Source: Streptomyces celluloflavus (GTDB lineage: Bacteria > Actinomycetota > Actinomycetes > Streptomycetales > Streptomycetaceae). From it: a DNA stretch of 64,000 bases. The DNA is taken from assembly GCA_000720995.1 (NCBI GenBank), contig JOEL01000004.1, positions 62,001 through 126,000 of the forward strand, written 5' to 3'. The position numbers and the translations under genes are program-made. Positions 16,069 through 25,401 of the stretch are shown in pieces. The notes beneath the pieces are model-generated. The model made no database searches. It was given only the letters and a program-made list of their open reading frames with translations, and was not told where the DNA came from. Numbering within the stretch: position 1 is the stretch's first letter; each line of letters opens with the position of its first letter.

Positions 16069-16968
16069 ATGACCACCGCACCCGAGCGCACCGCCGACCG
16101 CTACCCGTCCCGTGGGGCCACCGAGACGATCACCCCGCGGGAGGACCCGGTGGTGTGGTCACCGCCCGGCTCGGCCGGCCCCTTCCGGCCGACCGAGCTG
16201 AGCGACTTCGCCCGCGACGGCTTCTGCGCCGTCGGTGACCTGCTGACGGCGGACGAAGTCGCGGTCTACCGCGCCGAACTGGACCGGCTCGTGCTGGACC
16301 CGGCGACGCGCGCCGACCCGCGTTCGATCATCGAGCCGAAGACGGGGAGCGTACGGTCCGTCTTCGAAGTGCACCGGATCAGCGAGGTGTTCGCCGGGCT
16401 GGTCCGCGATCCGCGGGTGGCCGGCCGCGCCCGGCAGATCCTCGGCTCGGACGTCTACATCCACCAGTCGCGGATCAATGTGAAGCCCGGGTTCGGCGCC
16501 TCCGGTTTCTACTGGCACTCGGACTTCGAGACCTGGCACGCGGAGGACGGTCTGGCGCGGATGCGCACCGTGTCCGTCTCCATCGCGCTGACCGAGAACC
16601 TCGACACCAACGGCGGCCTGATGATCATGCCCGGTTCCCACCACGACTTCGTGGGGTGCGCGGGCGAGACGCCGAAGGACAACTACAAGAGATCCCTCCA
16701 GATGCAGGACGCGGGCATCCCGTCGGACGAGACGCTGACGAAGATGGCGGACCGGCACGGCATCCGCCTGTTCACCGGCCGGGCCGGCTCGGCGACCTGG
16801 TTCGACTGCAACGCCATGCACGGTTCCGGCGACAACATCACGCCGTACCCGCGCAGCAATGTGTTCCTCGTCTTCAACAGCGTGGAGAACACCGCGGTGG
16901 AGCCGTTCGCGGCGCCGATCCGGCGCCCGGAGTACATCGGCGCCCGCGACTTCACGCCGGTGCGGTAG
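16069..16968 (+). CDS. ectD: Ectoine hydroxylase
   Basis: EctD is an Fe(II)/2-oxoglutarate dioxygenase that converts ectoine to 5-hydroxyectoine. The 299-aa protein has the facial triad His150-Asp152 (FYWHSDFETWH) and His251 (NAMHGSGDN). The EctD signature VYIHQSRINVKPGFGASGFY is just upstream. ATG 16069 follows GAGGAGAGGAAGG. It is the last gene of the ect operon, so this strain should make hydroxyectoine. Confidence 0.97.
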   Translation: MTTAPERTADRYPSRGATETITPREDPVVWSPPGSAGPFRPTELSDFARDGFCAVGDLLTADEVAVYRAELDRLVLDPATRADPRSIIEPKTGSVRSVFEVHRISEVFAGLVRDPRVAGRARQILGSDVYIHQSRINVKPGFGASGFYWHSDFETWHAEDGLARMRTVSVSIALTENLDTNGGLMIMPGSHHDFVGCAGETPKDNYKRSLQMQDAGIPSDETLTKMADRHGIRLFTGRAGSATWFDCNAMHGSGDNITPYPRSNVFLVFNSVENTAVEPFAAPIRRPEYIGARDFTPVR

Positions 16969-17001
16969 CCCGCTCGCCGCTGCCGCACCAGGTCGACGGT
17001 A

Positions 17002-17036
17002 CGGACCGCCGCCCCGAGGCCCGGGGCGGCGGTCCG
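17002..17036 (+). terminator. ect operon terminator
   Basis: A perfect 15-bp GC-rich stem (17002-17016 with 17022-17036) and 5-nt loop lie 34 bases after the ectD stop. Confidence 0.85.
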
Positions 17037-17140
17037 CGTCGTTAGCCTGACGCCTGACCAGGGGTCCGGACCCGCCGCGGTGGGCACCGGGCCGGGCGGC
17101 CGGTGTGCCGCGCGGTGGAGCGAAGGCGAGGAGAGACGTC

Positions 17141-18460
17141 ATGAGTGTGCAGCGGCTGCCCGGGGTCGTGCTGACCGACCACGTACTGGAAGTGCCCCTG
17201 GACCACGACGAACCGGGCGGTGAGCGGATCGAGGTGTACGGCCGCGAGGTGGTGGCCGCCGGGCGCGAACGGGCGGAACTGCCGTGGCTGGTGTACTTGC
17301 AGGGCGGCCCCGGCTGCCCGGCGCCGCGGCCGCTCGGGCGCGAATCCTGGCTGTCCCGGGTGCTGGACGACTACCGCGTCCTGCTGCTGGACCAGCGCGG
17401 CACCGGCCGCTCGACGCCCGCCAACCGGCAGACACTCCCGCTGCGCGGCGGCCCCGGCGAACAGGCCGCGTATCTGGCGCACTTCCGCGCCGACGCGATC
17501 GTGCGGGACGCCGAGACGTTCCGCCGCCGGCTGGCCGGCGACGACACCCCGTGGAGCGTGCTGGGCCAGAGCTTCGGCGGTTTCTGCACCGTCACCTATC
17601 TCTCGCAGGCGCCCGAGGGGCTGCGCGAGGCGTATGTGACGGGCGGGCTGCCGGGGACGGACGCGAGCGCGGCGGACGTCTACCGGGCGGCGTACCCGCG
17701 GGTCGCCCGGAAGAACGCCGCGCACTACGCCCGCTTCCCCGAGGACGTACCGGCCGTCCGCCGGATCGCGGCACATCTGCGCGCCCACGAGGTACGGCTG
17801 CCGGGCGGCGGACTGCTGACGGCCGAGGCGTTCCAGGCGCTGGGCCTGATGCTGGGCAGCGGCAACGGCTCGCCCACCCTGCACCACCTGATCAACGAGG
17901 CATGGGTGACCGGCCCCGCGGGCCCCGAACTCGCCGACGCGTTCCTGCACGCCGTCCAGGGACATCTCTCGCACGCCACCACCCCGCTCTTCGCGCTGCT
18001 GCACGAGACGATCTACGGACAGCGGTCGGTGGACCCGGGCCCGACCGGCTGGGCGGCGCAACGGGTGCGGGACGGCCTCGAAACGGACGCCGCCTTCGAT
18101 GTGGACACCGCGCTGGCCGGCGACGGACCGCTGTATTTCACCGGCGAGATGATGTACCCCTGGCTCTTCGACACCGACCCGGCGCTGCGCCCCCTGAAGG
18201 AGACCGCACAGGCGCTGGCCGAGCGGACGGACTGGCCCGACCTGTACGACACCGAACGACTGGCCGCCAACGAGGTACCGGCCGCCGCCGCGGTCTACTT
18301 CGACGATATGTACGTCGACACCACCCACTCCCTGCGAACCGCGGAGCGCATCCGCGGACTGCGGACGTGGGTGACCAACGAGTGGGAGCACGACGGACTC
18401 CGCGTGAGCGACGGCGCGGTACTCGACCGGCTGATCAGAACGGTACGCGGGGAGCTGTGA
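17141..18460 (+). CDS. Alpha/beta-hydrolase, proline iminopeptidase type
   Basis: This 439-aa cytoplasmic serine hydrolase of the prolyl aminopeptidase (S33) group has an oxyanion loop YLQGGPGCPAP, LLLDQRGTGRS and the nucleophile elbow GQSFGGF. A large cap region follows, and a late VTNEWEHDGLR is likely to contain the catalytic His. It should release N-terminal proline or similar residues from peptides. ATG 17141 has GGCGAGGAGAGA upstream. It lies downstream of the ect terminator and is probably an independent unit. Confidence 0.9.
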   Translation: MSVQRLPGVVLTDHVLEVPLDHDEPGGERIEVYGREVVAAGRERAELPWLVYLQGGPGCPAPRPLGRESWLSRVLDDYRVLLLDQRGTGRSTPANRQTLPLRGGPGEQAAYLAHFRADAIVRDAETFRRRLAGDDTPWSVLGQSFGGFCTVTYLSQAPEGLREAYVTGGLPGTDASAADVYRAAYPRVARKNAAHYARFPEDVPAVRRIAAHLRAHEVRLPGGGLLTAEAFQALGLMLGSGNGSPTLHHLINEAWVTGPAGPELADAFLHAVQGHLSHATTPLFALLHETIYGQRSVDPGPTGWAAQRVRDGLETDAAFDVDTALAGDGPLYFTGEMMYPWLFDTDPALRPLKETAQALAERTDWPDLYDTERLAANEVPAAAAVYFDDMYVDTTHSLRTAERIRGLRTWVTNEWEHDGLRVSDGAVLDRLIRTVRGEL

Positions 18461-18492
18461 GGGGGCGCGGGGGCGTCTGAGGTGCGGGGGTG

Positions 18493-18519
18493 GGGCGGGG
18501 CGCCGGTCGCGCCCCGCCC
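18493..18519. terminator. Hairpin between convergent genes
   Basis: A perfect 11-bp stem GGGCGGGGCGC/GCGCCCCGCCC (18493-18503 with 18509-18519) lies between the peptidase (+) and the SMI1 gene (-). Confidence 0.65.
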
Positions 18520-18657
18520 GGGGGCCGGTCCGGGCGGCTGCCCGCTTGTCGGGACTCGTCGGGGCTCGCCGCAAGCGCCGGGCTTCAGTCGGATTCTTCG
18601 TTCTCGGGTTCTGCGTATCCGGCTTCTCCGTTCCCGCTCGGCACGGGGCTTTGCCGG

Positions 18658-20565
18658 TCAGCGCTCGGCATCCCAGTTCATGGTGACCACGGTGTACGCC
18701 TCCCCGTTTCCCGACGGCCGCGTCCATGAGCGGGTGGTGAACGTGTGCAGCCGTCCGTGCGTGATCGCGTGGCGCGGCAGGTGGACACCGAACTCGCCGG
18801 TCACGGCCTCCAGTAGCGGCCGTTCCGCCTCGGTGCCCTCCTCCCGGGAGCCGAAGAACCGGTCCGGGTCCAGTGCCCGTGGTATCTCCCCGGTCCGGCG
18901 TATCTCTCCGTCCGCATACGTGAAGGCGTACTGCTCGACACCGTCCTGAGCCACGGAAAGGTGGAAGAACGGTTCCCCGCGCCAGGTCCTCAGGCCGCTC
19001 CACACGACCACCGCGCGGGTGCCCGCGCTGGCGGCCGCGGCCGGGGAGACGAACCGCCGCGGGTCGAAATGCGCAGGGTCGCTGTCGAAGGCGAAGCTCC
19101 AACAAGTGCCGGCCCGGCCGACCGCCATGAGGGCCTTGTCGTCGTAGGACGAGAACTCCCTCTTTCCGCGGAGCAATCGGTGGCGCGCTTCATCGGGAGT
19201 CATGGGATCGTCCATCGTTGCCTCGTCACCGTCCGCGAGGCGTCCGGGAAGATCCTCCGGCTTCACACCTTCGACCAGGACGAACCGGTAGGACGTGAGG
19301 TTGCCGTGAGGGTCCGGGTCCGCGAGCCACGCCAGATTGTCCGGGTCGAGGCCGGCCGGCGGGCTCGGTGCCTCGCCCGTCTGCCCGCCTCTGGGGGTGG
19401 ACAGCAGTTCGCGGCCCCGTTCCGGGGTCAGCAGGGGTCCGAGCACGGGGTCGGCCACCCATCCCAGCGGCGCCAGGTGGTCGGGGCCCAGCGGCTGCCA
19501 TACCGGCAGAGCGTCCATCAGCGTTCGCCATGCCCCGTCGGTGTTGCCCCACCGAGCCAGCTCCCGTGCCCGTTCGACCGCTTCCCCGAACGGTCCGGCC
19601 GCCGTGTACCGGTACGTGCCGTTGCGTATCTGCTCCAGCGTCGCGTAGGCCAGCGACACCACGTCGTCACCAGCTCCCCGCAGGCTGAACATCAGCGTGG
19701 AGTCGTCCCTGTACGAGTTCGCCGCGTGCTCGGCGACCAGCGCCGGCAGCAGCTCGGGCGCGTACCGCGGGTCGGTCACCACGCCCTCGAAGTACACCGC
19801 GTAGGTCTGTCCGAGCAGGCGGCGTATCTGGTCACCCAACCCGGCGGCCCGCGGTCTGCCGTACCCCTTCGCCTCGTCCAACGCGTGCCCGGCCCGTTCC
19901 CAATTGCCGCGCAGCACCTCCAGCCGGGACTGCTCCACCAGGGCGTCCAGCTCTCGCGTCGTGTCGTTGGCGAACTCCGGCTCCCCGTCGGCCGAGCGTG
20001 CCCTCAGGCTGTGGAACTCCCGGTGCATGTCCCGCATGAACTCGACGAAGTTCGCGTACCGCTCGGGTGGTTCGGCCCGCCAGCTCGCCCATATGTACAC
20101 GGCCCACTCACCATCCTCGTCCACGTCCTCGGGATCCAAGAGGACGTGGGTGATGTCGGACTCGACGTCGAGCTGGAGCCCGCGCCGCCAGATATCCGCA
20201 TCCCGCCGCTCGTCGGGTCCGGCGTCGTCGTCCAGGTGCTCCTCGAAAATTTCCGCGAGCTCGGACTCGTTGTTGTGCCAGCGCGCGTCCGTGCTCCCCG
20301 CCAACAGCCAGACGAACCCGCCGGCGTGCCGCCACCCGTCGCTGACCTTGAGGAACTCCCGGTACGACGGAGGCATTCGTCGGCCGAGGCGCTCCTCCAT
20401 CGCTGCGATCCGCTCCTCGGATGCGGGCGGGAACCCCAACCACCGATCCCGCCGGGCGGCTTCATCCTCCGCACTCCGCGACTCGTCATCGGGCAGGGAA
20501 TCTGACCACTCCTCACTCCATCTGAGCAGGAACGGCCGCCAGTCGTACGGTGTCGCATTCGTCAT
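18658..20565 (-). CDS. SMI1/KNR4 domain protein
   Basis: This 635-aa cytoplasmic protein has no signal peptide. Residues about 40-150 form an SMI1/KNR4 (SUKH-type) domain: RWLGFPPASEERIAAMEERL, PPSYREFLKVSDGWR, then a WLLAGSTDARW stretch. The middle is Glu/Arg-rich and helical. The C-terminal third contains AGTCWSFAFDSDP and a RAVVVWSGLRTWRGEPFFHL module of the kind seen in streptomycete immunity-like proteins. SUKH proteins often neutralise toxins, but no toxin gene is adjacent. ATG 20565 is preferred over an upstream start ten codons earlier. Confidence 0.78.
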   Translation of the reverse strand: MTNATPYDWRPFLLRWSEEWSDSLPDDESRSAEDEAARRDRWLGFPPASEERIAAMEERLGRRMPPSYREFLKVSDGWRHAGGFVWLLAGSTDARWHNNESELAEIFEEHLDDDAGPDERRDADIWRRGLQLDVESDITHVLLDPEDVDEDGEWAVYIWASWRAEPPERYANFVEFMRDMHREFHSLRARSADGEPEFANDTTRELDALVEQSRLEVLRGNWERAGHALDEAKGYGRPRAAGLGDQIRRLLGQTYAVYFEGVVTDPRYAPELLPALVAEHAANSYRDDSTLMFSLRGAGDDVVSLAYATLEQIRNGTYRYTAAGPFGEAVERARELARWGNTDGAWRTLMDALPVWQPLGPDHLAPLGWVADPVLGPLLTPERGRELLSTPRGGQTGEAPSPPAGLDPDNLAWLADPDPHGNLTSYRFVLVEGVKPEDLPGRLADGDEATMDDPMTPDEARHRLLRGKREFSSYDDKALMAVGRAGTCWSFAFDSDPAHFDPRRFVSPAAAASAGTRAVVVWSGLRTWRGEPFFHLSVAQDGVEQYAFTYADGEIRRTGEIPRALDPDRFFGSREEGTEAERPLLEAVTGEFGVHLPRHAITHGRLHTFTTRSWTRPSGNGEAYTVVTMNWDAER

Positions 20566-20930
20566 GCGTCCGATGCTGCCACCCACCACTGACACTGCCC
20601 TGTGATGCCTGGCGGCATGGGCTGCCGCCGATACTTCTCAGGCCGACCCGACGACGTTCTCGCGCCCCACGACACCTGAACGGTCGGGCCAAAGGCCACA
20701 AGTGGTGCGGCCCCTGGCAAGGAAAACGGAAGGTGGGGTCTACACCATCTCGCCGCACGCCGTGAAGACTCACAGTTCGTCCCGCTGGTCACCCGCACCC
20801 AGCAGCGCAGCCTTCAGATGCACGACACACCGGGGCGGGGATTCCCGGCGCAGTCCGCGCCGGCCGACTCCCTTGGGGCAGCCGTCCAGTGGGGCGAGGA
20901 GAGCCCGCCCCACCGGACGCCGCACGGAAG
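20566..20930. other. Intergenic region without a recognised gene
   Basis: These 365 bases hold the presumed promoter of the SMI1 gene and the 3' side of the aminotransferase gene. No convincing ORF, RNA or repeat was found. Confidence 0.5.
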
Positions 20931-22058
20931 TCAGCCGTCGAGCAGTGCCAGCAGCCGCTCCACGTCCGCGGTGGAGTTGTAGAGATGGAACGACGCCCGG
21001 AGCAGTCCGCCGCGCACCGAGATCCGTACGCCCGCCTCGGTCAGCCGTCGCTCCGCGTCCGCGAGCCCGGGGGTGGAGACGATCGCCGAGCCGGGCGCCG
21101 GGCGCGGGGTGAGACCGCGGGCGGTGAGGCCGGCGCGGTAGTGGTCGGCCAGCGCGGTGTTGTGGGCGTGGACGGTGGTGACGCCGAGTTCCTCGAAGAG
21201 CGCCAGGGACTGCGCGGCGCCGAGGTAGGAGTAGTGGGCGTGCGGCTCGTCGAAGCGCCGGGCGGTGGTGGCCGGCCGCAGGACCGGACCGTAGCTGGAC
21301 TCACCCGGCTCCTCGCCCGCCACCCAGCCCGCGTGCAGCGCGGCCGGCCACGCCCCGGCGGCGTCCCGGTCCCCGTGGCCGCCGCCGGTCCCGTTCCCGC
21401 CGAACGCCATGAAGGTGGTGCCGCGCGGGCACAGCAGCCATTTGAAGGCCCCGCAGACGACGAAGTCGAAGTCGTCCGCGCGCAGCGGCAGCCAGCCCGC
21501 GGCCTGGGTGATGTCGAGGTAGGTGCGCGCGCCGTGCGCCCGCGCCGCGGCCCGGACCGCCGCCAGGTCCGCGATCGCACCGTCCAGCGACTGCACTGCG
21601 CTGAAGGCGACGAGCGCGGTGTCCGGCCGGACCGCCCCGGCGAGCTCCGCCAGCGGCACGGTACGCAGCTGGACGCCGGGGTGCGCGGCGAACGGATTGA
21701 CCAGAGAGCTGAAATCGCCCTCGGGAACCAGCACTTCGGCGCCCGGCGGGAGCGTGCCGGCGACGAACGCGGACTGCACCGCGACGGAGCTGCCGACGGC
21801 GACGCGCTCCGCGGGGATGTCCAGCAGCCGGGCGAAGGCGGCCCGGGAGGCCGCGGCCGGGCCGAAGTAGTCGCGGCCCATGGTGCCGTAGGAGGCGGAC
21901 TCGTCGACCGCCGCGTGCAGTGCGGTCCTGGTGCGCATCGGGAGCAGTCCGCTGGAAGCGGAGTTCAGATAGGTCGTCTCGGGCGCGAATTCCGCCCCGC
22001 CCAGTGGCGCGCGTCGCTGCATGCCCCCACTCTGCTCGACGCGCGGTGCCCCGTCCAT
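20931..22058 (-). CDS. Class V PLP aminotransferase family protein
   Basis: This 375-aa fold-type I enzyme of the class V (isopenicillin N epimerase/cysteine desulfurase-like) group contains YLNSASSGLLP, YGTMGRDYF and TYLDITQAAGWLP, where the Asp contacts the PLP nitrogen. The Lys of CGAFKWLLCPRGT should form the internal aldimine. There is no desulfurase Cys loop, so the reaction is not cysteine desulfuration. ATG 22058 has GGCGGAG about 9 bases upstream; ATG 22022 is the alternative. The substrate is unknown. Confidence 0.87.
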   Translation of the reverse strand: MDGAPRVEQSGGMQRRAPLGGAEFAPETTYLNSASSGLLPMRTRTALHAAVDESASYGTMGRDYFGPAAASRAAFARLLDIPAERVAVGSSVAVQSAFVAGTLPPGAEVLVPEGDFSSLVNPFAAHPGVQLRTVPLAELAGAVRPDTALVAFSAVQSLDGAIADLAAVRAAARAHGARTYLDITQAAGWLPLRADDFDFVVCGAFKWLLCPRGTTFMAFGGNGTGGGHGDRDAAGAWPAALHAGWVAGEEPGESSYGPVLRPATTARRFDEPHAHYSYLGAAQSLALFEELGVTTVHAHNTALADHYRAGLTARGLTPRPAPGSAIVSTPGLADAERRLTEAGVRISVRGGLLRASFHLYNSTADVERLLALLDG

Positions 22059-22152
22059 GACATCTCCGCCCGGCCGGCCCGCAAGCCTTCCGCATCCGCT
22101 CCGGTCGGAGCGGATGCGGGCGGGCCGGCCCGCGGTCACTTCCCGGGCACGG

Positions 22153-22827
22153 TCACTTCCCGGGTACGGCGCAGCCGTCGTCCCCGCAGACCTCGGCGTC
22201 GCCGGTCGGCAGGATCTGGACGACGCCCTCCGCGTGGGCGCGCTCCAGCGCCTGGCGGAAGACGTCGGCGGGCTGGCCGCCGGAGATGCCGTAGCGCCGG
22301 TCGATGACGAAGAACGGCACCCCGCCCGCGCCCAGCTGCGCGGCCTCGCGCTCGTCGGCCCGTACCGCGTCCGCGTACGCGTCCGGGTCGGCCAGCACCC
22401 GCGCGACGGCGTCGGCGGGCAGTCCCGCGCCGGTGGCGATCTCACCGAGAACGGCGGCGTCGCCCAGCGGCCGGGCCTCGGCGAAGTTGGCCCGGTAGAA
22501 GGCTTGGAGCAGCGCGTCCTGCACGCCGTGCTCCTTGGCCAGGTGCAGCAGCCGGTGCAGGTCGAAGGTGTTGCCGTGGATCCGGTCGGAGCGGTAGCCG
22601 AGCCCCTCACCGGCCGCCGCCTCGGCAACCTTGGCCTCCATGGCCTCGGCCTGCTCACGGGTCACGCCGTACTTCGTGGCGAGCATGTCCAGAATCGGTA
22701 TGTCGGTGGCGGCCGGCGCGTCCGCGTCCAGCTCGAACGAGCGGTGCACCACCTCGACCGCATCACGGTGCGCGAACGCGGCCAGCCCCGCTTCGAAGCG
22801 GGCCTTGCCTATGTAGCACCAGGGGCA
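22153..22827 (-). pseudogene. frnE-like DsbA oxidoreductase, 3' part split by integration
   Basis: This is the larger piece of a FrnE-type DsbA-family dithiol oxidoreductase: CPWCYIGKARFEAGLAAF, then a helical insertion and GGVPFFVIDRRYGISGGQP. The frame stays open beyond the CPWC motif, but that extension (VHTFPQVRRGMAP) is mobile-element DNA. The authentic first 12 codons, MRVEIWSDIACP, lie at 32179-32214 on the same strand. Joining the pieces at the TG shared at 22826-22827 and 32183-32184 restores one reading frame with an intact CPWC active site. In the integrated state the gene is disrupted unless an element-provided start gives an altered N-terminus. Confidence 0.88.
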
Positions 22828-22848
22828 CCCGTGGACTAACGGAGCCAT
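22795..22848. other. Left hybrid attachment site of the element
   Basis: frnE coding sequence ends at the CA dinucleotide 22826-22827 (TG on the minus strand). Element sequence starts at 22828 with a 21-base arm, CCCGTGGACTAACGGAGCC plus AT. This arm is the inverted counterpart of 32162-32182 at the right end, differing at only two of 21 positions. Large serine integrases recognise such quasi-palindromic attP arms, and attP sits next to the integrase gene as it does here. Confidence 0.87.
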
Positions 22849-22907
22849 ACCACGTCTGACCTGCGGAAACGTGTGCACGGGAATGTCTTGGTCCTTACAA
22901 AAGAGTA

Positions 22908-23105
22908 GGGGGCAAGGTCCGCTCCCCACATAGGTCCGGGGCAAGGTCCGCTCCCCCACATGAGTCCGGGAGCGACCTCCGCTCCCTACAGGGAGTAGAG
23001 GAAGGAACTTCCCGCTCTCCACGACTCAGTGGGGCGGGAAACCTCCGCCCTCCCTCCATGACCAGGGGGGAATCCCCCGGTCCCTACCACCCCCGGTCCC
23101 TACCA
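22908..23105 (+). repeat. Repeat cluster upstream of the integrase
   Basis: Imperfect tandem units of about 30 bases built on GGGGCAAGGTCCGCTCCCC are at 22908-22937 and 22938-22969. A shorter derivative with CCGCTCCCTACAGGGAG follows. Farther on, a 16-base unit, CCCCCGGTCCCTACCA, is exactly duplicated at 23074-23089 and 23090-23105. The region lies between the att arm and the integrase start and may contain regulatory or accessory recombination sites. Except for this leader there is no gene between 22849 and 23159. Confidence 0.75.
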
Positions 23106-23159
23106 GGGGCAACCCACACGACGCCGCAGAATCAGGAGGTGGTCACCTTCGGCGAACGG

Positions 23160-24848
23160 ATGGCCATGGAACGCGACGATCTCACCACGCTGCGCTCGCT
23201 CGGATTCGAAGATGACGAGTTGCAGGAATTGAGGCTCTGGGAGCCTGCTACTGGTGACCCCTTCGACTTGGCAGAGATGTACCTACGTCGTAGCAAGAAG
23301 AAGGACACCCTCACCTCCCTGCGGCAGCAAGTTCGGGAAATGTGTGGCCACGCCCGCAGCGAAAACATAAGAATTCGCCATCTGTGGTTCGAACAGCGCA
23401 GCGCGAGCAAGGCGAGCGTGCGGCGCGAGGAGTTCGAAAAGGCCACAGGTGCAGTGATGACAGGGCTCTCCAAAACGCTTTATGTCTTCAAGACCAGTCG
23501 CCTTTCCCGCCGAGGAATGGGGCAGGTTGGACTACTGCTGGATGAGTTCGACACGCGAAAGGCACGGATCTGCGTCACGGCCGAGCGGATTGATTCGTCA
23601 AAGTCACGGATGATCCTTGCGATTCTTTCTGAGCAAGCGCGGGAGCAAGTCGCAGATATCTCACAGTTCGCACAGCTGAGCATCACCGCGAACAAGGCAG
23701 AGGGTAAGTGGACAGGTGGGGTAGCGCCGTACGGCCTCTATTCACCGAAAGGTTCCGGCAAACTCGCCCGTAATCCAAAGGAGTACCCGACGGCGCGTCG
23801 CATTGCTGTCTACCTGCTGAACCGCATGACCCCAGCCTGGATAGCCAACAAGCTCAATAGCGAGGGACTGCGTACGCGCCACGGGCGCAAATGGACAGAC
23901 ACAGGGATCATCAGCCTGTCGCATTCCGTGACATGGGCCGGCTTGGTCGCCAACCGGGAAAAGATGCGAGACGAGCACGGAAACGAACTCGACAAGTACC
24001 ACCGTGGCGGCACGCCACTACTCGACAAGAAGGGACACCCAATCTCTCTGGGTGAGGGTGTCATTTCGTTCTCAGAGCACGTGAAGATCGCACGCATCCT
24101 TGCCGATCGCGCCCATCCGGGCACGACCATTGGCGACCGCTCACGGGGAAAGCGCGAGATCGTAACCATCCTCACGGATATTCTCCGGTGCGGACGCTGT
24201 AAAGGCCCAATGGAAAATGGCGGGATCAACTACCGTTGCCAAGCTCGACAGCGTCAAGGCGTGTCGTCATGCCAAGGAATGTCAACCGACCGCGCCAGGA
24301 TCGATAAGGAGATAGCAGGTATGTGGGAACACCACATACTCAGCCTCTCGCCGGAGTCTGACGTCATCCACGCAATCGCACGTAAGTGGCTCGACTACAA
24401 GGACCCCGCCAAGGAAAAGCGTAAGCAGGAAGTAACGGCCGCACTCGAAAGCGCAGCGTCACGAGAACTCAAGTTGCAGAAAGAATTCTTCATCGGCGGC
24501 GGAATGGACGAAACCCTCTACGACTCCCTGCGCCGCGAGCTTGCGGATCAGATAACCGCCATGAAATCCGAACTGAAGGAACTTTCGAAGAGTGCCGACC
24601 TGACCACACTGGTTCACCCGGAGCCTTTGGCCCTGCTTTGGCAAAACGCGGGACCTAGTGGCCAGCGGGCACTACTCCGGGCAGCAATGAGAAAGATCGT
24701 GCTGAGTCCACCAAAGGGGCGTGGTGATCGCACACCGCTCGAAAGGCGCATGAAAATCGACTGGATAGAAAAGAACACTGACGAGTCACCCCTAGACAAA
24801 GCATTCGCCCACGTCGAGGAGAAGAGGCGCGCTCATCTAGCTGCGTAG
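23160..24848 (+). CDS. int: Large serine recombinase (integrase)
   Basis: This site-specific integrase has about 562 aa. The N-terminal catalytic domain includes RHLWFEQRSASKASVRREEF with candidate nucleophile Ser, LYVFKTSRLSRRG and RICVTAERIDSSKSRM. The Recombinase domain follows (GGVAPYGLYSPKG, RIAVYLLNRMTPAWIANKLN, LRTRHGRKWT). A zinc ribbon, CGRCKGPM plus two later Cys, then leads to a Lys/Glu-rich coiled-coil segment. AGGAGG (23134-23139) is a strong ribosome-binding site, but the first good ATG (23160) is 20 bases away, so GTG 23139 or ATG 23166 are alternatives. It faces inward from the left att site. Confidence 0.93.
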   Translation: MAMERDDLTTLRSLGFEDDELQELRLWEPATGDPFDLAEMYLRRSKKKDTLTSLRQQVREMCGHARSENIRIRHLWFEQRSASKASVRREEFEKATGAVMTGLSKTLYVFKTSRLSRRGMGQVGLLLDEFDTRKARICVTAERIDSSKSRMILAILSEQAREQVADISQFAQLSITANKAEGKWTGGVAPYGLYSPKGSGKLARNPKEYPTARRIAVYLLNRMTPAWIANKLNSEGLRTRHGRKWTDTGIISLSHSVTWAGLVANREKMRDEHGNELDKYHRGGTPLLDKKGHPISLGEGVISFSEHVKIARILADRAHPGTTIGDRSRGKREIVTILTDILRCGRCKGPMENGGINYRCQARQRQGVSSCQGMSTDRARIDKEIAGMWEHHILSLSPESDVIHAIARKWLDYKDPAKEKRKQEVTAALESAASRELKLQKEFFIGGGMDETLYDSLRRELADQITAMKSELKELSKSADLTTLVHPEPLALLWQNAGPSGQRALLRAAMRKIVLSPPKGRGDRTPLERRMKIDWIEKNTDESPLDKAFAHVEEKRRAHLAA

Positions 24849-24862
24849 CCCACAACGCCGTG

Positions 24863-24896
24863 GAAGCCCCGGAAAGCTTAACGCTACCGGGGCTTC
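24863..24896 (+). terminator. Integrase terminator
   Basis: A perfect 10-bp stem GAAGCCCCGG/CCGGGGCTTC (24863-24872 with 24887-24896) lies 15 bases after the integrase stop. Confidence 0.75.
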
Positions 24897-25038
24897 TCCA
24901 TGCCCAGAAATGCAGGACCGCATTAATGCAGCACATATACGAGTACACGCCCAGCACTAACGACGTGATGCCCCGATCACGGAAGGCACATCCGCCGATT
25001 TCTGCGAGCGTTTCGACGTGAAACAACGGAGAGGGAAC

Positions 25039-25329
25039 ATGAATAACCCGCACTACATAGCCCTGGTGAACATGCTCAAAGAAGCAGAATCCGCAGCATG
25101 GGCACTCGTCTGCGGCGGTGACGAACAGGCCCCGAGGACACACCAACTCATAGGCGCCTGCCTGCGGGCCGCTGAAGCACTGTCCGGGGCCCCTCGGTGT
25201 GCGGGGCCCAACTGCCCGCACTCCGTGCCCTACGCGGGCCGTGGACGCCCTCCTCGGTTCTGCTCCCGATCCTGCCGGGACCGGGCCGCCCGCAGCGCCA
25301 GGCAGCGAGAGGAACGAGGTGAAGAGTGA
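25039..25329 (+). CDS. Small zinc-ribbon-like protein
   Basis: This 96-aa protein has an N-terminal helical half (ALVNMLKEAESAAWALV). The C-terminal Cys motif is CAGPNCPHSVPYAGRGRPPR followed by FCSRSCRDRA, a C-x4-C...C-x3-C arrangement likely to bind zinc. The GRGRPxRFCSRxC block recurs at the C-terminus of the next protein. ATG 25039 has GGAGAGGG upstream. Function is unknown; nucleic-acid binding in the element's life cycle is plausible. Confidence 0.7.
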   Translation: MNNPHYIALVNMLKEAESAAWALVCGGDEQAPRTHQLIGACLRAAEALSGAPRCAGPNCPHSVPYAGRGRPPRFCSRSCRDRAARSARQREERGEE

Positions 25330-25401
25330 CGAGTTACTAATTTTTTTGACGCGTAACAAAAAACAGAAAGAAATAAGAAAACTAAGAAAGAAGGAGGCAC
25401 C

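Noticed and set aside
22153-23022. A 289-aa frnE protein with a long N-terminus
   Set aside because: The upstream extension is element repeat DNA, and the true N-terminus is found at 32214.
22908-23105. CRISPR array upstream of the integrase
   Set aside because: Units are directly adjacent and imperfect, without unique spacers or cas genes.
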